Assembly: GCF_000425405.1 (NCBI RefSeq)
Contig: NZ_AUDJ01000028.1
Span: 21,769-85,768 of the forward strand
Source: Ferrimonas kyonanensis DSM 18153
Lineage (GTDB): Bacteria > Pseudomonadota > Gammaproteobacteria > Enterobacterales > Shewanellaceae
Direction of reading: 5' to 3'
DNA length: 64,000 bases
Made by a program: the position numbers and the translations under genes. Below the pieces are notes generated by a model. It saw only the letters and a program-made list of their open reading frames with translations. It was not told the DNA's origin and searched no databases. This document shows positions 56,096 through 64,000 of the stretch, piece after piece. How positions within the stretch are numbered: the first letter of the stretch is position 1; each line of letters starts with the position of its first letter.

Positions 56096-57043
56096 TCAAT
56101 TATCGGGCTCGGTAAACCCCAGTGGCAGCATCGGCCGACGGTCGACCGTCAGAGAAAAGATGTCCGGCCGGTGATAATGGCCGCTGACGTCCAGGGATTT
56201 GCGGGCTTCGGCCGCCGCCTCGGTATTGATGCGGGCATAGAGTAGGGTTTTCTCATTCAGCACCGGCCCCGCTGCCACGGTCCCCGATGGCTGAACCACC
56301 ACGGCGCCACCCGCATTGATCCACTCATCGTCTTTGAACAGTTGCTCGCGGCCGGGAAAGTCATGTGGCAAATCGCTGCCCTCCATCGCCGTGGCGGTAC
56401 TGAGAACCCAGCAACCGCCTTCTCGGGCGATGTGACGCATCGAGGCCAGCCAGGCCTCACCGCAATCCCAGGTGGGCGCCACATACAGGTCGATATTCTG
56501 GGCATAGAGAGAAAAACGGGCCAATGGCATGTAACTCTCCCAGCAGATCAGGCAACCGATGCGGCCCACCGCGGTCTCCACCACTCGCAGGCCGCTGGCA
56601 TCACCGCCCCCCCAGACCATCCGCTCCGGGTTGGTCGGCATCAGTTTTCGGTGGCGATTGACGATGCGGCCATCGGCATCGATCACCACCACGGTATTAA
56701 ACAGCGTGCTGCCACTGTAGTCGCTGTCCACCTCATTCAAGCCCATCACCACCACCATCTGATGGCTGGCGGCGGCATCACAGAGAGGATCGAGTGCGCC
56801 TGCATTGATGTCTACGGCATTTTGACGAAGGCGGCTGTGGATCTCATTGCCCAGCGCCATGTCGCCTCCGGGCCGAAGCCGCCACACCCAGGTCGGGTAT
56901 CCCGGCAGATAGGCTTCGGGAAACACCAATAACCTGGCGCCATTCTCCGCCGCCTCCTCGATGATGGTAATAGCACGCTGCAATGACTCCGCAAGATCGA
57001 GCACAGCCGGCGGTTTCTGGCTAATGGCGATGGTAATGTCCAT
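56096..57043 (-). CDS. Nitrilase-family carbon-nitrogen hydrolase
   Basis: A 315-residue enzyme of the true nitrilase/cyanide hydratase branch. The catalytic triad is Glu43 (VFPEAYLPGYP), Lys133 (HRKLMPT) and Cys167 (GCLICWESYMP). GYPTWVWRL and APTWDCGEAW are typical of nitrilases acting on aromatic or aliphatic nitriles. Convergent with the DUF2784 gene. Confidence 0.9.
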   Translation of the reverse strand: MDITIAISQKPPAVLDLAESLQRAITIIEEAAENGARLLVFPEAYLPGYPTWVWRLRPGGDMALGNEIHSRLRQNAVDINAGALDPLCDAAASHQMVVVMGLNEVDSDYSGSTLFNTVVVIDADGRIVNRHRKLMPTNPERMVWGGGDASGLRVVETAVGRIGCLICWESYMPLARFSLYAQNIDLYVAPTWDCGEAWLASMRHIAREGGCWVLSTATAMEGSDLPHDFPGREQLFKDDEWINAGGAVVVQPSGTVAAGPVLNEKTLLYARINTEAAAEARKSLDVSGHYHRPDIFSLTVDRRPMLPLGFTEPDN

Positions 57044-57174
57044 GTCGATTCTCTGCCATAACAGGGGGAGTCTTTAACCCTAGTCCATCGCCCACCAGAC
57101 GCAAAAATGCACGCCCGCCGTTAAGGGCATTGGCAGAAAACAGGACGCCTAACCACCTCGGCAGTGGTCGTTTT

Positions 57175-57189
57175 TCCTGCTTTGCAGGA
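57175..57189. other. Small hairpin before the pentanucleotide repeat
   Basis: TCCTGC-TTT-GCAGGA, flanked by an outer GTGGT/ACCAC pair. It is in the 287-base region between the nitrilase and globin genes and adjacent to the ACTGG repeat. Confidence 0.45.
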
Positions 57190-57200
57190 CCACGTTTTGA

Positions 57201-57229
57201 ACTGGACTGGACTGGACTGGACTGGACTG
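57201..57229. repeat. Pentanucleotide tandem repeat (ACTGG)
   Basis: Five perfect ACTGG units plus ACTG, about 100 bases upstream of the truncated haemoglobin gene and 158 bases from the nitrilase start. Such short tandem repeats can change in copy number by slippage. Confidence 0.9.
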
Positions 57230-57330
57230 CAAAGGCGATAACGCTATCCGACTGATTTTATAAGACAATAAACGGCAAGAGGAATATCGACTATTCTCAA
57301 TATCGCTCACAACAACAGAGGGATGTTCAG

Positions 57331-57690
57331 ATGTCTGATTCACTGTATGTGCGGTTAGGTGGTAGCGAAGGCATTACCCAAATAGCCAGTGATTTGGTTG
57401 ATATCCATTTGGCAAACCCGAGTATCTCTCCGAGGTATGCCAACAGTGATGTCTCGGCGCTAAAAAATGGTGCGGCAACCTTTTTTATCGCAGGAACCGG
57501 CGGCCCCAATGTTTACAAGGGCAAAGACATGGTCGCCACTCACAAAGGCATGAACATCAGTGGCGATGAGTTCTTAGCCGTGTTAGATGATGCGCTGCAG
57601 GCGCTGCAAAAGAACGACATCGGCCGCAGGGAGCAGGAGGAGGTGCTGTTCGTGTTGTATAGCATGAAGCCGGAGATTGTGCGGATATAG
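57331..57690 (+). CDS. Truncated haemoglobin, group 1
   Basis: A 119-residue globin of the 2/2 fold. It begins LYVRLGGSEGI and has the proximal haem ligand His71 in THKGMNISGDEF. It likely binds oxygen or NO. The length is at the short end for the family. It is a single gene with a possibly slippage-prone repeat upstream. No classical ribosome site beyond GAGGGATG is seen. Confidence 0.85.
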   Translation: MSDSLYVRLGGSEGITQIASDLVDIHLANPSISPRYANSDVSALKNGAATFFIAGTGGPNVYKGKDMVATHKGMNISGDEFLAVLDDALQALQKNDIGRREQEEVLFVLYSMKPEIVRI

Positions 57691-57819
57691 CCCAGTGCAA
57701 AGCGTCGCACCGAGCTTTGGAATTAGCACACTTGAGTGACACCGCCCCCGTTCGATTGCGGTGTCACTAAACCACCGTCTGAGCACTACATCGCATTCAT
57801 CCTCACAGTCCCCCCAGCA

Positions 57820-59694
57820 TCACGCCTCGACGTCATCCCACTGCCTCTCACGTTGCAGTTGCTGTTCGGGTTCGGTGACTTGTTCCTGATAGCGGCTCTG
57901 CCAGCGGCCTAAAATCCAGCTTTCCAGCTCTTGGCGACGCTGCATCAGGGTTTCTGGCGTCCAGTCGGAGTACTGAGCCAGCTTGCGCTCCTGCTTAATG
58001 CAGGAGTCGCTGTAACTGGGGCTGACGCCGGGCGCGCCCTTCTTGCGCTGAAACTCGAAATTGGAGTAGCTGGCGTTGTCTTTGGTTAGCACCAGATTAC
58101 CCAGATCGTGCTGGTACGTCGCCCTACTGTCCTGATCCCACACCGCCAGCCAATGGGAGCCCTCGGCCGGGTTCTGCGGCAGAATGTGTTCAAGAGTAGA
58201 GTCGCGTGCCAGCTCCTCCCAGGTGATTTTAGGTATACTGCCCTTGCCCTCTTTGTCCATCAGGTGCTGTTCGTACTCAAACAGAGTGTATTTCAACAAC
58301 CGGCGCCAGTGATACCACTTGCCCGGCTGCGCCAGTTGCGCGACGAAGGCACTGTCGCTGGCGTAGTAGCGAATCAGGTCATGAATGTTGGCAACGATGG
58401 CCTCAAGTTGCACCTCGTCCTGATTGAACAGCTCGTGGCCCCAGCGATACAGGGTGGAACTGCCGGAGTTGCTGCGCCGGCCCTCAAACAGGAACACCCG
58501 GTAGGCGTAACACTCCAGTGCCTGCAACAGCTCAATGTACTGAGCTTCCGAGAAAGTGCCCGCCAGCCAACGGCTTCGGGCGGCCACCAGCAGCGGCAGA
58601 AAGTTGGCAATGTTGCCGCTGTTGTTGATGCGCTGCAGCCAGGCCAACTCCGCCGGCGAGTCGGTGTTATCCGCACTGGGGCTGACGATGCTCTGGTAGT
58701 GGCGGGCCACCTCCGGCAGGCCTTTGACAAAGGTCAGCAGGAACGCCTTGGTTTGTGCCTTGGTCTTACCGGCGCCAGCTTGGCCATCCACAGCAAAGTT
58801 ACGCAGCGGCAGGTACTGCGGCTGTTTAAAGCCCTCGTAGCCTTTCCAGTTCTTCGGCAAATGATGGCAATACAGGGTCCAGGCCAGCCGCAGGCATTGA
58901 GACTCGTTGCCACTGGAGTCGCCGACAAACCCGTAGGTGTCGCGCCAGGCCAGGTTGACCCGGGCGGTTAACTCCTCCCGCTCGTCGGCGGCGCCGTTAC
59001 GGGCAATCCAGTGCATCAGGTAGTTCTTCAACAGCTCCAGCACCGATAACTCCTTGCCTCGGGAGTTCATCAACTCAAAGGTCATGCCGATTTCGCACTC
59101 CTCCTCGATGGTGTAGGAGGTAAACACTAACTTACCGGTTATCGCCTCAAACAACTGAGTCAGGTAGTGGGTGCCCTTATCGGCGTCGGCCAGCAAGGTG
59201 TCTACGTGCCCCTGAAAGTAATCGGTGGCCTCGCACAGCCGCCGTTGATGAGGGGTAACCGGGGCTTTCAGGGGGCGGCCCTCAGACAGCAACCGATGAA
59301 ACAGCTCGCTGGTGTCGTTGTTAAGGGTGAGTTTGCAGCGCAGGCCGTCATAGAGGAAATCGGCAATGTCGCGCTCGTACTCGGTTCTTCCGGCTTTGAT
59401 CAGGGTGCGAATCAACACCGACAGGTACAGACAGGTGGTGGTCAGGCGCTGCTGGCCATCCACCACATCCACCAACTTTGCCGGCCGTCGGCCGTAAGTG
59501 GCGCTGTCGTTGTTGGCCTGATAGGTCACCACGGTGCCGGTGTAATGAAAGTGAATGTTGTCATCGGTCACCAGTGCATCCAGATCCTCCACGAAATCAC
59601 GCCACTGCTTTTTCTCCCAGGCGTAGCCACGCTGGTAGTCGGGAATGGTAAACAGGGTGCTGGAGAACAGATCGGAGAGCGATTGCTTATTCAT
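57820..59694 (-). CDS. DUF262/HNH protein, GmrSD-like
   Basis: A 624-residue protein. The N-terminal DUF262 (ParB/sulfiredoxin-like) domain shows IPDYQRGYAWEKKQW and VVDGQQRLTTT. The C-terminal DUF1524 HNH-type nuclease motif is LEHILPQNP. This is the architecture of single-chain GmrSD type IV restriction enzymes that target modified phage DNA, and of BrxU-like defence proteins. ATG 59694 is chosen by homology of the N-terminus. It stands alone; a defence role is inferred from family knowledge. Confidence 0.85.
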   Translation of the reverse strand: MNKQSLSDLFSSTLFTIPDYQRGYAWEKKQWRDFVEDLDALVTDDNIHFHYTGTVVTYQANNDSATYGRRPAKLVDVVDGQQRLTTTCLYLSVLIRTLIKAGRTEYERDIADFLYDGLRCKLTLNNDTSELFHRLLSEGRPLKAPVTPHQRRLCEATDYFQGHVDTLLADADKGTHYLTQLFEAITGKLVFTSYTIEEECEIGMTFELMNSRGKELSVLELLKNYLMHWIARNGAADEREELTARVNLAWRDTYGFVGDSSGNESQCLRLAWTLYCHHLPKNWKGYEGFKQPQYLPLRNFAVDGQAGAGKTKAQTKAFLLTFVKGLPEVARHYQSIVSPSADNTDSPAELAWLQRINNSGNIANFLPLLVAARSRWLAGTFSEAQYIELLQALECYAYRVFLFEGRRSNSGSSTLYRWGHELFNQDEVQLEAIVANIHDLIRYYASDSAFVAQLAQPGKWYHWRRLLKYTLFEYEQHLMDKEGKGSIPKITWEELARDSTLEHILPQNPAEGSHWLAVWDQDSRATYQHDLGNLVLTKDNASYSNFEFQRKKGAPGVSPSYSDSCIKQERKLAQYSDWTPETLMQRRQELESWILGRWQSRYQEQVTEPEQQLQRERQWDDVEA

Positions 59695-59914
59695 GGGTGG
59701 CGTACCTGGGTGATGTTGGGTCAGATTGTTGACGAATCGGGCCAGCCAGGGACTTACCACCAACATTTTTGATTACACTTCAATTGGTTAGCCAGCCGGC
59801 GGCAACCGACATCATGCCGTAAAAACCCGGATTGGTCGACAACCGAACCACCAGTGAGTGCGCCAGCTAACACACCATTGCCACGATGCCAGCAATCAAA
59901 GTATCGGCCTCACC

Positions 59915-59937
59915 AAAAAGGGAGCATGTGCTCCCTT
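59915..59937 (-). terminator. Minus-strand terminator
   Basis: GGGAGCA-TG-TGCTCCC hairpin followed on the minus strand by T5, 37 bases after the stop of the small gene at 59974. It supports transcription of that gene. Confidence 0.75.
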
Positions 59938-59973
59938 CGATTGGCGTGGCGTTAGATCAACTGCCAATGAAAA

Positions 59974-60264
59974 TCAGTCACTCACCGGCAGGTCTTTTCC
60001 TGGCTCTCGCCCACCATCATTAACGGTCACTGGCGGCGTAGGGCAACCATGATCGGGAGACTCCTGCTCACCGTGGCGCTTGTTGAGCTCATCTTCCTCA
60101 ATCTTACGTTTCTTGCGTCGTTCACTTTCCGATACTCGAGTTATGGTCATAATGCACTCCACTTCCATTCCATTGTCTGTAGTAACCATGACTCCTTCAG
60201 CATACTCCGGCCGGTTTATTCCTCCCTCGCCGAGATCAAAAAAGTACCGAATACTCGACGCCAA
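59974..60264 (-). CDS. Small charged hypothetical protein
   Basis: About 96 residues, with a very basic/acidic middle (SERRKKRKIEEDELNKRHGEQES) and no recognised domain. The start is unclear: a TTG at 60264 is the best in-frame start, and the frame is open a little further upstream. A terminator just downstream and the 42-base gap from the Excalibur gene on the same strand support its being real. Confidence 0.45.
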   Translation of the reverse strand: MASSIRYFFDLGEGGINRPEYAEGVMVTTDNGMEVECIMTITRVSESERRKKRKIEEDELNKRHGEQESPDHGCPTPPVTVNDGGREPGKDLPVSD

Positions 60265-60306
60265 CTCCCGCTGTTCATGGGCCTGGATTCAGTAAGACTC
60301 TGCGCT

Positions 60307-60909
60307 CTAGTTACACCACTGGCTTTCACAGGGAACGCCGTCGCCGTCACCATCGGTGAGCTGGTTCGGACAATGATTCAGATAGAAAGTCGCCTCAGCG
60401 CAGGAGTTCATCTGCGAGCAATGCTGTTTGCCCTCGCAGCGGAAGGTATCGGTGGCCGCCTCTGGCGACGGCAACGATTGAGGTTGAGCCTCGGGCTCTG
60501 CGGGCGCTGACTGCTCTGACGGGGCGGGCGTTAATCGGGGGACAATGAACTTATCGGCGGTCCAGACGGCGCTGCCAACCGAGACCAGCGCCAGTACCAG
60601 AAACGCCGGAGACCACAAGGCGAAGCGATGCCGTGACTCCGGCCGGAACCCGGGCTCCAGTTCGGCCTCGATGCGAATGGCCCGCGGCCCTTTCGGTCCG
60701 CCGGTTTCCAGGTTAAACGTGAGCCTATCGCCAATTTGTGGCCGAATCCGCTGCTGACGAAACTCGCTGATGTGGGCGAATACCGCGGGCCCGCCTTTGT
60801 CCGGCTCGACAAAGCCATAGCCCTTGTTGTCGTTCCAGCGAACCAGTAGTCCTTGCTGTCGCACGATGCCTCCCGGTGTTGTCTTATCACCTTTACCGGG
60901 CGTACTCAC
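60307..60909 (-). CDS. Cold-shock domain, membrane helix and Excalibur domain protein
   Basis: A 200-residue protein. The N-terminal cold-shock-like domain (LLVRWNDNKGYGFVEPD ... VFAHISEF) is followed by one transmembrane helix (AFLVLALVSVGSAVWTA), a Pro/Glu linker and a C-terminal Excalibur calcium-binding motif (DGDGDGVPCES) with several cysteines. The cytoplasmic half would bind nucleic acid while the other half is periplasmic. The start is a GTG. Confidence 0.83.
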   Translation of the reverse strand: MSTPGKGDKTTPGGIVRQQGLLVRWNDNKGYGFVEPDKGGPAVFAHISEFRQQRIRPQIGDRLTFNLETGGPKGPRAIRIEAELEPGFRPESRHRFALWSPAFLVLALVSVGSAVWTADKFIVPRLTPAPSEQSAPAEPEAQPQSLPSPEAATDTFRCEGKQHCSQMNSCAEATFYLNHCPNQLTDGDGDGVPCESQWCN

Positions 60910-61038
60910 CGAATCCCGGCCTTTCTATCAGTGTACGCCATCGGTGCCACAGGCCAACAGCCACGCGAGTTCAATCAATGGAGAGTGAAGAGAGGTATCA
61001 CCTCAGCACGAGGCTGAAACAGCAGCGGAGCAATGCAT

Positions 61039-61058
61039 CAGGGGCCGACGGGCCCCTG
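61039..61058 (-). terminator. Hairpin downstream of azu
   Basis: Perfect 8-base stem CAGGGGCC / GGCCCCTG with a GACG loop, 11 bases beyond the azurin stop. No T-run follows. Confidence 0.5.
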
Positions 61059-61068
61059 TGACTTGTGG

Positions 61069-61518
61069 TTACTTAAACTCAAACTTACCCTGCATGATGG
61101 CCCAGTGGCCAGGGAAGGTGCACAGGAAGGTGTAGTCACCGCCTGCACTGAGCTTATCGGTCTTGAAGGTCAAGGTGGTAGTTTCACCGCCGCCAATCAC
61201 CTTTGACGCCGCGTACACTCGCTCATCGCCGGGCTTAACGTAGTTGTTATCCAGTCCGGCCGCCATGCCATCGGTGCCCACCGCCTGCACGTTGGCAGTG
61301 TCGGTAATCACCACGTTGTGGCCCATGGCCTGAGCCGGTGACTTACCGGTGTGCTTCAGGGTAATGCTGACCTCCTCACAACTGGCAGGCACGCTGATGA
61401 GCTTGGTGGAAAACTGCATCATGTCATTGGCTTCCAGGGCTACCTCGCACTCTGACGCAGTGGCACCGAAACTCAGGCTCAGCATCAAACCGGCGGCAGC
61501 CAGAATTCGTGTTGTCAT
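61069..61518 (-). CDS. azu: Azurin precursor
   Basis: A 149-residue periplasmic blue-copper electron carrier. The signal peptide ends at about Ala21 (FGATA|SECE). Copper ligands are all present: His67, Cys133 (TFLCTFPGHW), His138 and Met142. Cys24 and Cys47 form the conserved disulfide. Single gene with GGAGAAA upstream. Confidence 0.95.
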   Translation of the reverse strand: MTTRILAAAGLMLSLSFGATASECEVALEANDMMQFSTKLISVPASCEEVSITLKHTGKSPAQAMGHNVVITDTANVQAVGTDGMAAGLDNNYVKPGDERVYAASKVIGGGETTTLTFKTDKLSAGGDYTFLCTFPGHWAIMQGKFEFK

Positions 61519-61624
61519 GGTATTTCTCCGTGTCGTTAATGGTCTGTATTGTTATGGCTAGATAATAGAGTTACGTTTCTGGCGTACTCTTGGATGAATT
61601 GGCCCTTCCCATGCCAGGCCGTAA

Positions 61625-63007
61625 TCACGACAGCCCGCCTTGGGTCAGCTTGGCCGGGTCGAGCAACCGGGTCAGCTCCGCCACACTCAGATCGGTGTGC
61701 TCGGCGGCCACGTCGATGATGGGGCGCCCTTGCTGGTAAGCCAGCTTGGCAATCTCGGCCGCTTTCAGGTAGCCGATAATGGGGTTTAGGGCGGTGACCA
61801 GTATCGGGTTTCGGTCCAGCGCCTGTTTCAACTTGGCTTCATTGACACTGAAGCTGGCGATGGCCTTGTCCGCTAGCAGTCGACTGGCGCTGGCCAGCAA
61901 TGCGATGCTGTCCAGAAGATTGGTGGCGATCATCGGCAGCATGACGTTCAGTTCGAAGTTACCGGATTGGCCCCCAAGGGTAATGGCGGCATCGTTGCCT
62001 ACCACCTGAGCGGCCACCATGGCTGCGGCTTCCGGCACCACCGGATTGACCTTACCCGGCATGATGGAGGACCCCGGCTGCAGCGCCTCCAGTTCAATCT
62101 CCCCCAACCCGGCCAAGGGCCCGGAATTCATCCATCGCAGATCATTAGCAATTTTCATCATCGAAACGGCGGTGGCCTTCAGTTGTCCCGATAGGGCCAC
62201 GGCCACGTCCTGAGAGCCGATGAGGCTGAAGAAATTGGCAGCCGGCGTGAAGTTCATGCCGGTGTCCCGGTTCAGGGCCTGGCAAAACTGCTCGGCGAAC
62301 TGTGGGTGGGCGTTGATGCCGGTGCCCACCGCTGTGCCACCTTGAGCCAACGTCTGCAGAGCTGGCAGCGCCTGTTGCAACCGGTCGATGTTCATCTCTA
62401 TTTGGCTGGCCCAGCTCAACAGGCTCTGGCTCATGCTCACCGGCATCGCATCCATCAAATGGGTGCGACCGGTTTTTATCTGCCCCTGAAGCTGATCGGC
62501 TTTATCGACGATGGTCTGGTGCAGATGCCGCAATGCCGGCAGCAACTCCCGGGTCAATTCCAGGGCGGCACTGATGTGAATAACCGAGGGAATAACGTCG
62601 TTACTGCTCTGGCCACAGTTGATGTGATCGTTGGGGCTGACCGGCGCCCCATGAAGGATGGTCGCCAGGGTGGCAAGGACTTCGTTGGCATTCATGTTGG
62701 AGCTGGTGCCAGAGCCAGTCTGGTAGACGTCCACCGGGAAATGCTGCATCAGTCGCTCGTCAGCCAGCAGCTGTTCGCAGGCCTGAACGATGGCACTCAC
62801 CATCGGCGGTGGCACCTGCGCCAACTCGCCATTGGCTTTGGCGGCGGCAGCCTTGGCGGCGATCAGGGCTCTGACAAAGGCTTCTGGCATCCTTCTGCCA
62901 CTGACTGGAAAGTTATTTACCGCTCGCTGAGTCTGTGCCCCGTAGAGGGCGTGCTCAGGTACTTCCAGCTCACCCATGCTGTCTTTTTCAATGCGGGTTG
63001 CCGCCAT
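61625..63007 (-). CDS. fumC: Fumarate hydratase class II
   Basis: A 460-residue homotetrameric, iron-independent fumarase of the TCA cycle. Family landmarks are TGSGTSSNMNANEV, CGQSSNDVIPS, KTGRTHLMDAMPV and the catalytic loop GSSIMPGKVNP. The ATG at 63007 with AAGGACA upstream starts the conserved N-terminus (MAATRIEKDSMG). Confidence 0.95.
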   Translation of the reverse strand: MAATRIEKDSMGELEVPEHALYGAQTQRAVNNFPVSGRRMPEAFVRALIAAKAAAAKANGELAQVPPPMVSAIVQACEQLLADERLMQHFPVDVYQTGSGTSSNMNANEVLATLATILHGAPVSPNDHINCGQSSNDVIPSVIHISAALELTRELLPALRHLHQTIVDKADQLQGQIKTGRTHLMDAMPVSMSQSLLSWASQIEMNIDRLQQALPALQTLAQGGTAVGTGINAHPQFAEQFCQALNRDTGMNFTPAANFFSLIGSQDVAVALSGQLKATAVSMMKIANDLRWMNSGPLAGLGEIELEALQPGSSIMPGKVNPVVPEAAAMVAAQVVGNDAAITLGGQSGNFELNVMLPMIATNLLDSIALLASASRLLADKAIASFSVNEAKLKQALDRNPILVTALNPIIGYLKAAEIAKLAYQQGRPIIDVAAEHTDLSVAELTRLLDPAKLTQGGLS

Positions 63008-63212
63008 AATACTGTCCTTATTTATGCGCACGGTCATCTTGGTAATAGTAGATGCTGAGGGCAAAGCAACGTCCGGTCACTGCCACAACCCACCAATGAT
63101 AACGATTCGCATTCGCACAAAGCAATAGCCTGGGTAATTTTATTGTCGGTTCAGTAGCGCACCTCATCCGTCACTCATTGCCAACGCGAGGGCCAGCCCC
63201 ACCCGTCGCTCA

Positions 63213-63690
63213 TTGCGAACGCGAGGGCCCAGTGACTTTGACTCTGGATTTAAACAAACGAAAGACGCTGGATTCTCGCCTGCGCAAGAATGACAAAAGG
63301 CACAGACACTGGATACCCGCGTTCGCGGGCACGACGGAGGGGTGTTTAAAGTTGGTGAGGAGAACAACCAGCACTGAACTCTGCCGACACCGCAATTACT
63401 GCTCGTTTACTACTCCCCCTCCCCATAAGCACCGTCGCCCTTGCGAACGCGAGGGCCCAGTGGCTTTGACTCTAGATTTAAACCAACGAAAGACACTGGA
63501 TACCCGCGTTCGCGGGCACGACGGAGGGGTGTTTAAGGTTGGTGAGAAGAACAACCAGCACCGAGCTCTGCCGACACCGCAATTACTGCTCGTTTACTAC
63601 TCCCCCTCCCCATAAGCACCGTCGCCCTTGCGCACGCGAGGGCCCAGTGACTTTAACTCTCGATTTAAACCAACGAAAGACATATATGGA
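63213..63690. repeat. Long imperfect tandem repeats, about 187 and 228 bases per unit
   Basis: Units begin TTGCGAACGCGAGGGCCCAG at 63213, 63441 and (with one change) 63628. The first is 228 bases and the second 187; the third is cut off after about 60 bases. The 41-base difference is an extra partial copy of the inner palindromic word (CTGGATTCTCGCCTGCGCAAGAATGAC versus CTGGATACCCGCGTTCGCGGGCACGAC). The inner words resemble the dispersed palindromic intergenic repeats common in proteobacteria. Confidence 0.85.
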
Positions 63691-63907
63691 CGCCCCTGCA
63701 ACTGCAAGACTTTGATGAGGTCGGTTTGCGGACGTATATCCGGCGTCTGTTTTACCTTCTCGAGGTAGCGCCATAATGTGGTCCGAACCTGGCAGCCTAC
63801 ACGCTGGGACGACATTTACTGTCGGTCTTATTTCAGGCTCTTGCCAGGCCGGATTACCGTTTGTTCATCAAGGTTTGCAAACTCAGGTTACGCGGTACTC
63901 ACTGCAC

Positions 63908-63925
63908 CTCCCTGGCTTCAGGGAG
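63908..63925 (-). terminator. Hairpin downstream of the right-edge gene
   Basis: CTCCCTG / CAGGGAG stem with a GCTT loop, 6 bases beyond the stop of the partial minus-strand frame. Confidence 0.45.
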
Positions 63926-63930
63926 CTTAA

Positions 63931-64000
63931 CTACTTGGTTACTGCAAACGCATGGGTCAGTTCAAACTTGTTGCCGCTGACCGTCATGCTCCAGGCTATT
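63931..64000 (-). CDS. 3' end of a gene running off the right edge
   Basis: The minus strand gives 22 codons ending MTVSGNKFELTHAFAVTK and a TAG at 63931-63933, followed by a hairpin. The product cannot be identified from so little sequence. Confidence 0.4.
   Translation of the reverse strand, partial: IAWSMTVSGNKFELTHAFAVTK

Larger units (their letters stand above)
63065..63930. other. Repeat-rich intergenic region
   Basis: No supported gene. It contains long imperfect tandem repeats (63213-63690) and, beyond them, about 240 bases of ordinary sequence. Open frames here are by-products of the repeats. Confidence 0.55.

Noticed and set aside
63213..63690. Possible CRISPR array
   Set aside because: Repeat units are near 190-230 bases and the whole unit is repeated; there are no short repeats with unique spacers and no cas genes.
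63597..63815. 72-codon minus-strand open frame at the right end
   Set aside because: Half of it lies in the repeat block and the rest has no recognisable content or start signal.

Overview
The window is GC-rich chromosomal DNA of a gammaproteobacterium. The gene set (yhdT-panF, pflB-pflA, a GcvR-like repressor, azurin, class II fumarase, a DUF3360-type transporter) and the base composition fit a marine Alteromonadales lineage such as Ferrimonas or Shewanella relatives. This placement is inferred from gene content, not from a marker gene.

Region 1 (1-15.4 kb) holds the end of an AraC regulator, an L,D-transpeptidase, and a complete Tad/Flp type IVb pilus locus: two Flp pilins around a prepilin peptidase, an AAA ATPase, CpaB, the CpaC secretin, a small lipoprotein, TadG/TadE/TadF-like pseudopilins, CpaE, CpaF, TadB, TadC and TadD. 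Each flp gene is followed by a closely related hairpin, which would keep pilin transcripts in excess over the machinery.

Region 2 (15.4-29.8 kb) is mostly housekeeping: yciI, xthA (with an abrupt AT-rich 3' third), a winged-helix regulator, a GcvR-like protein, a DUF3360-type transporter, yhdT-panF, pflB-pflA, and a divergent TetR/HlyD-MFS efflux module with a perfect 21-base operator palindrome.

Region 3 (29.8-48.1 kb) is the most interesting part. It combines a LuxI-type acyl-homoserine lactone synthase, a degenerate RibD-like protein, a HlyD/ABC/FtsX export operon, and a LuxR receptor. On the minus strand lies a class III lanthipeptide cluster: six tandem 35-residue precursors, a LanKC synthetase and an ABC exporter. 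None of the six precursors is long enough to show up in a routine gene list. Each carries a class III leader motif (LxLQ) and a single SxxSxxC core, the labionin signature. The same lux-box-like palindrome (CTGTCAGATCTGACAG type) lies upstream of luxI, the RibD-like gene and the precursor array. The lanthipeptide therefore looks quorum-controlled. An AT-rich island (about 37.3-42.5 kb) sits between luxR and the lanthipeptide genes. It carries a Hachiman anti-phage system (hamA-hamB), a phage replication-protein remnant and a broken tyrosine integrase.

Region 4 (48.1-64 kb) has two paralogous SDR proteins with a LysR regulator, tRNA-Arg(CCT), a NERD/zinc-finger protein, two unrecognised genes, an alpha/beta hydrolase, a DUF2784 protein, a nitrilase, a truncated haemoglobin preceded by a pentanucleotide repeat, a DUF262/HNH (GmrSD-like) protein, a cold-shock/Excalibur protein, azurin, fumC, and a block of long tandem intergenic repeats near the right end.
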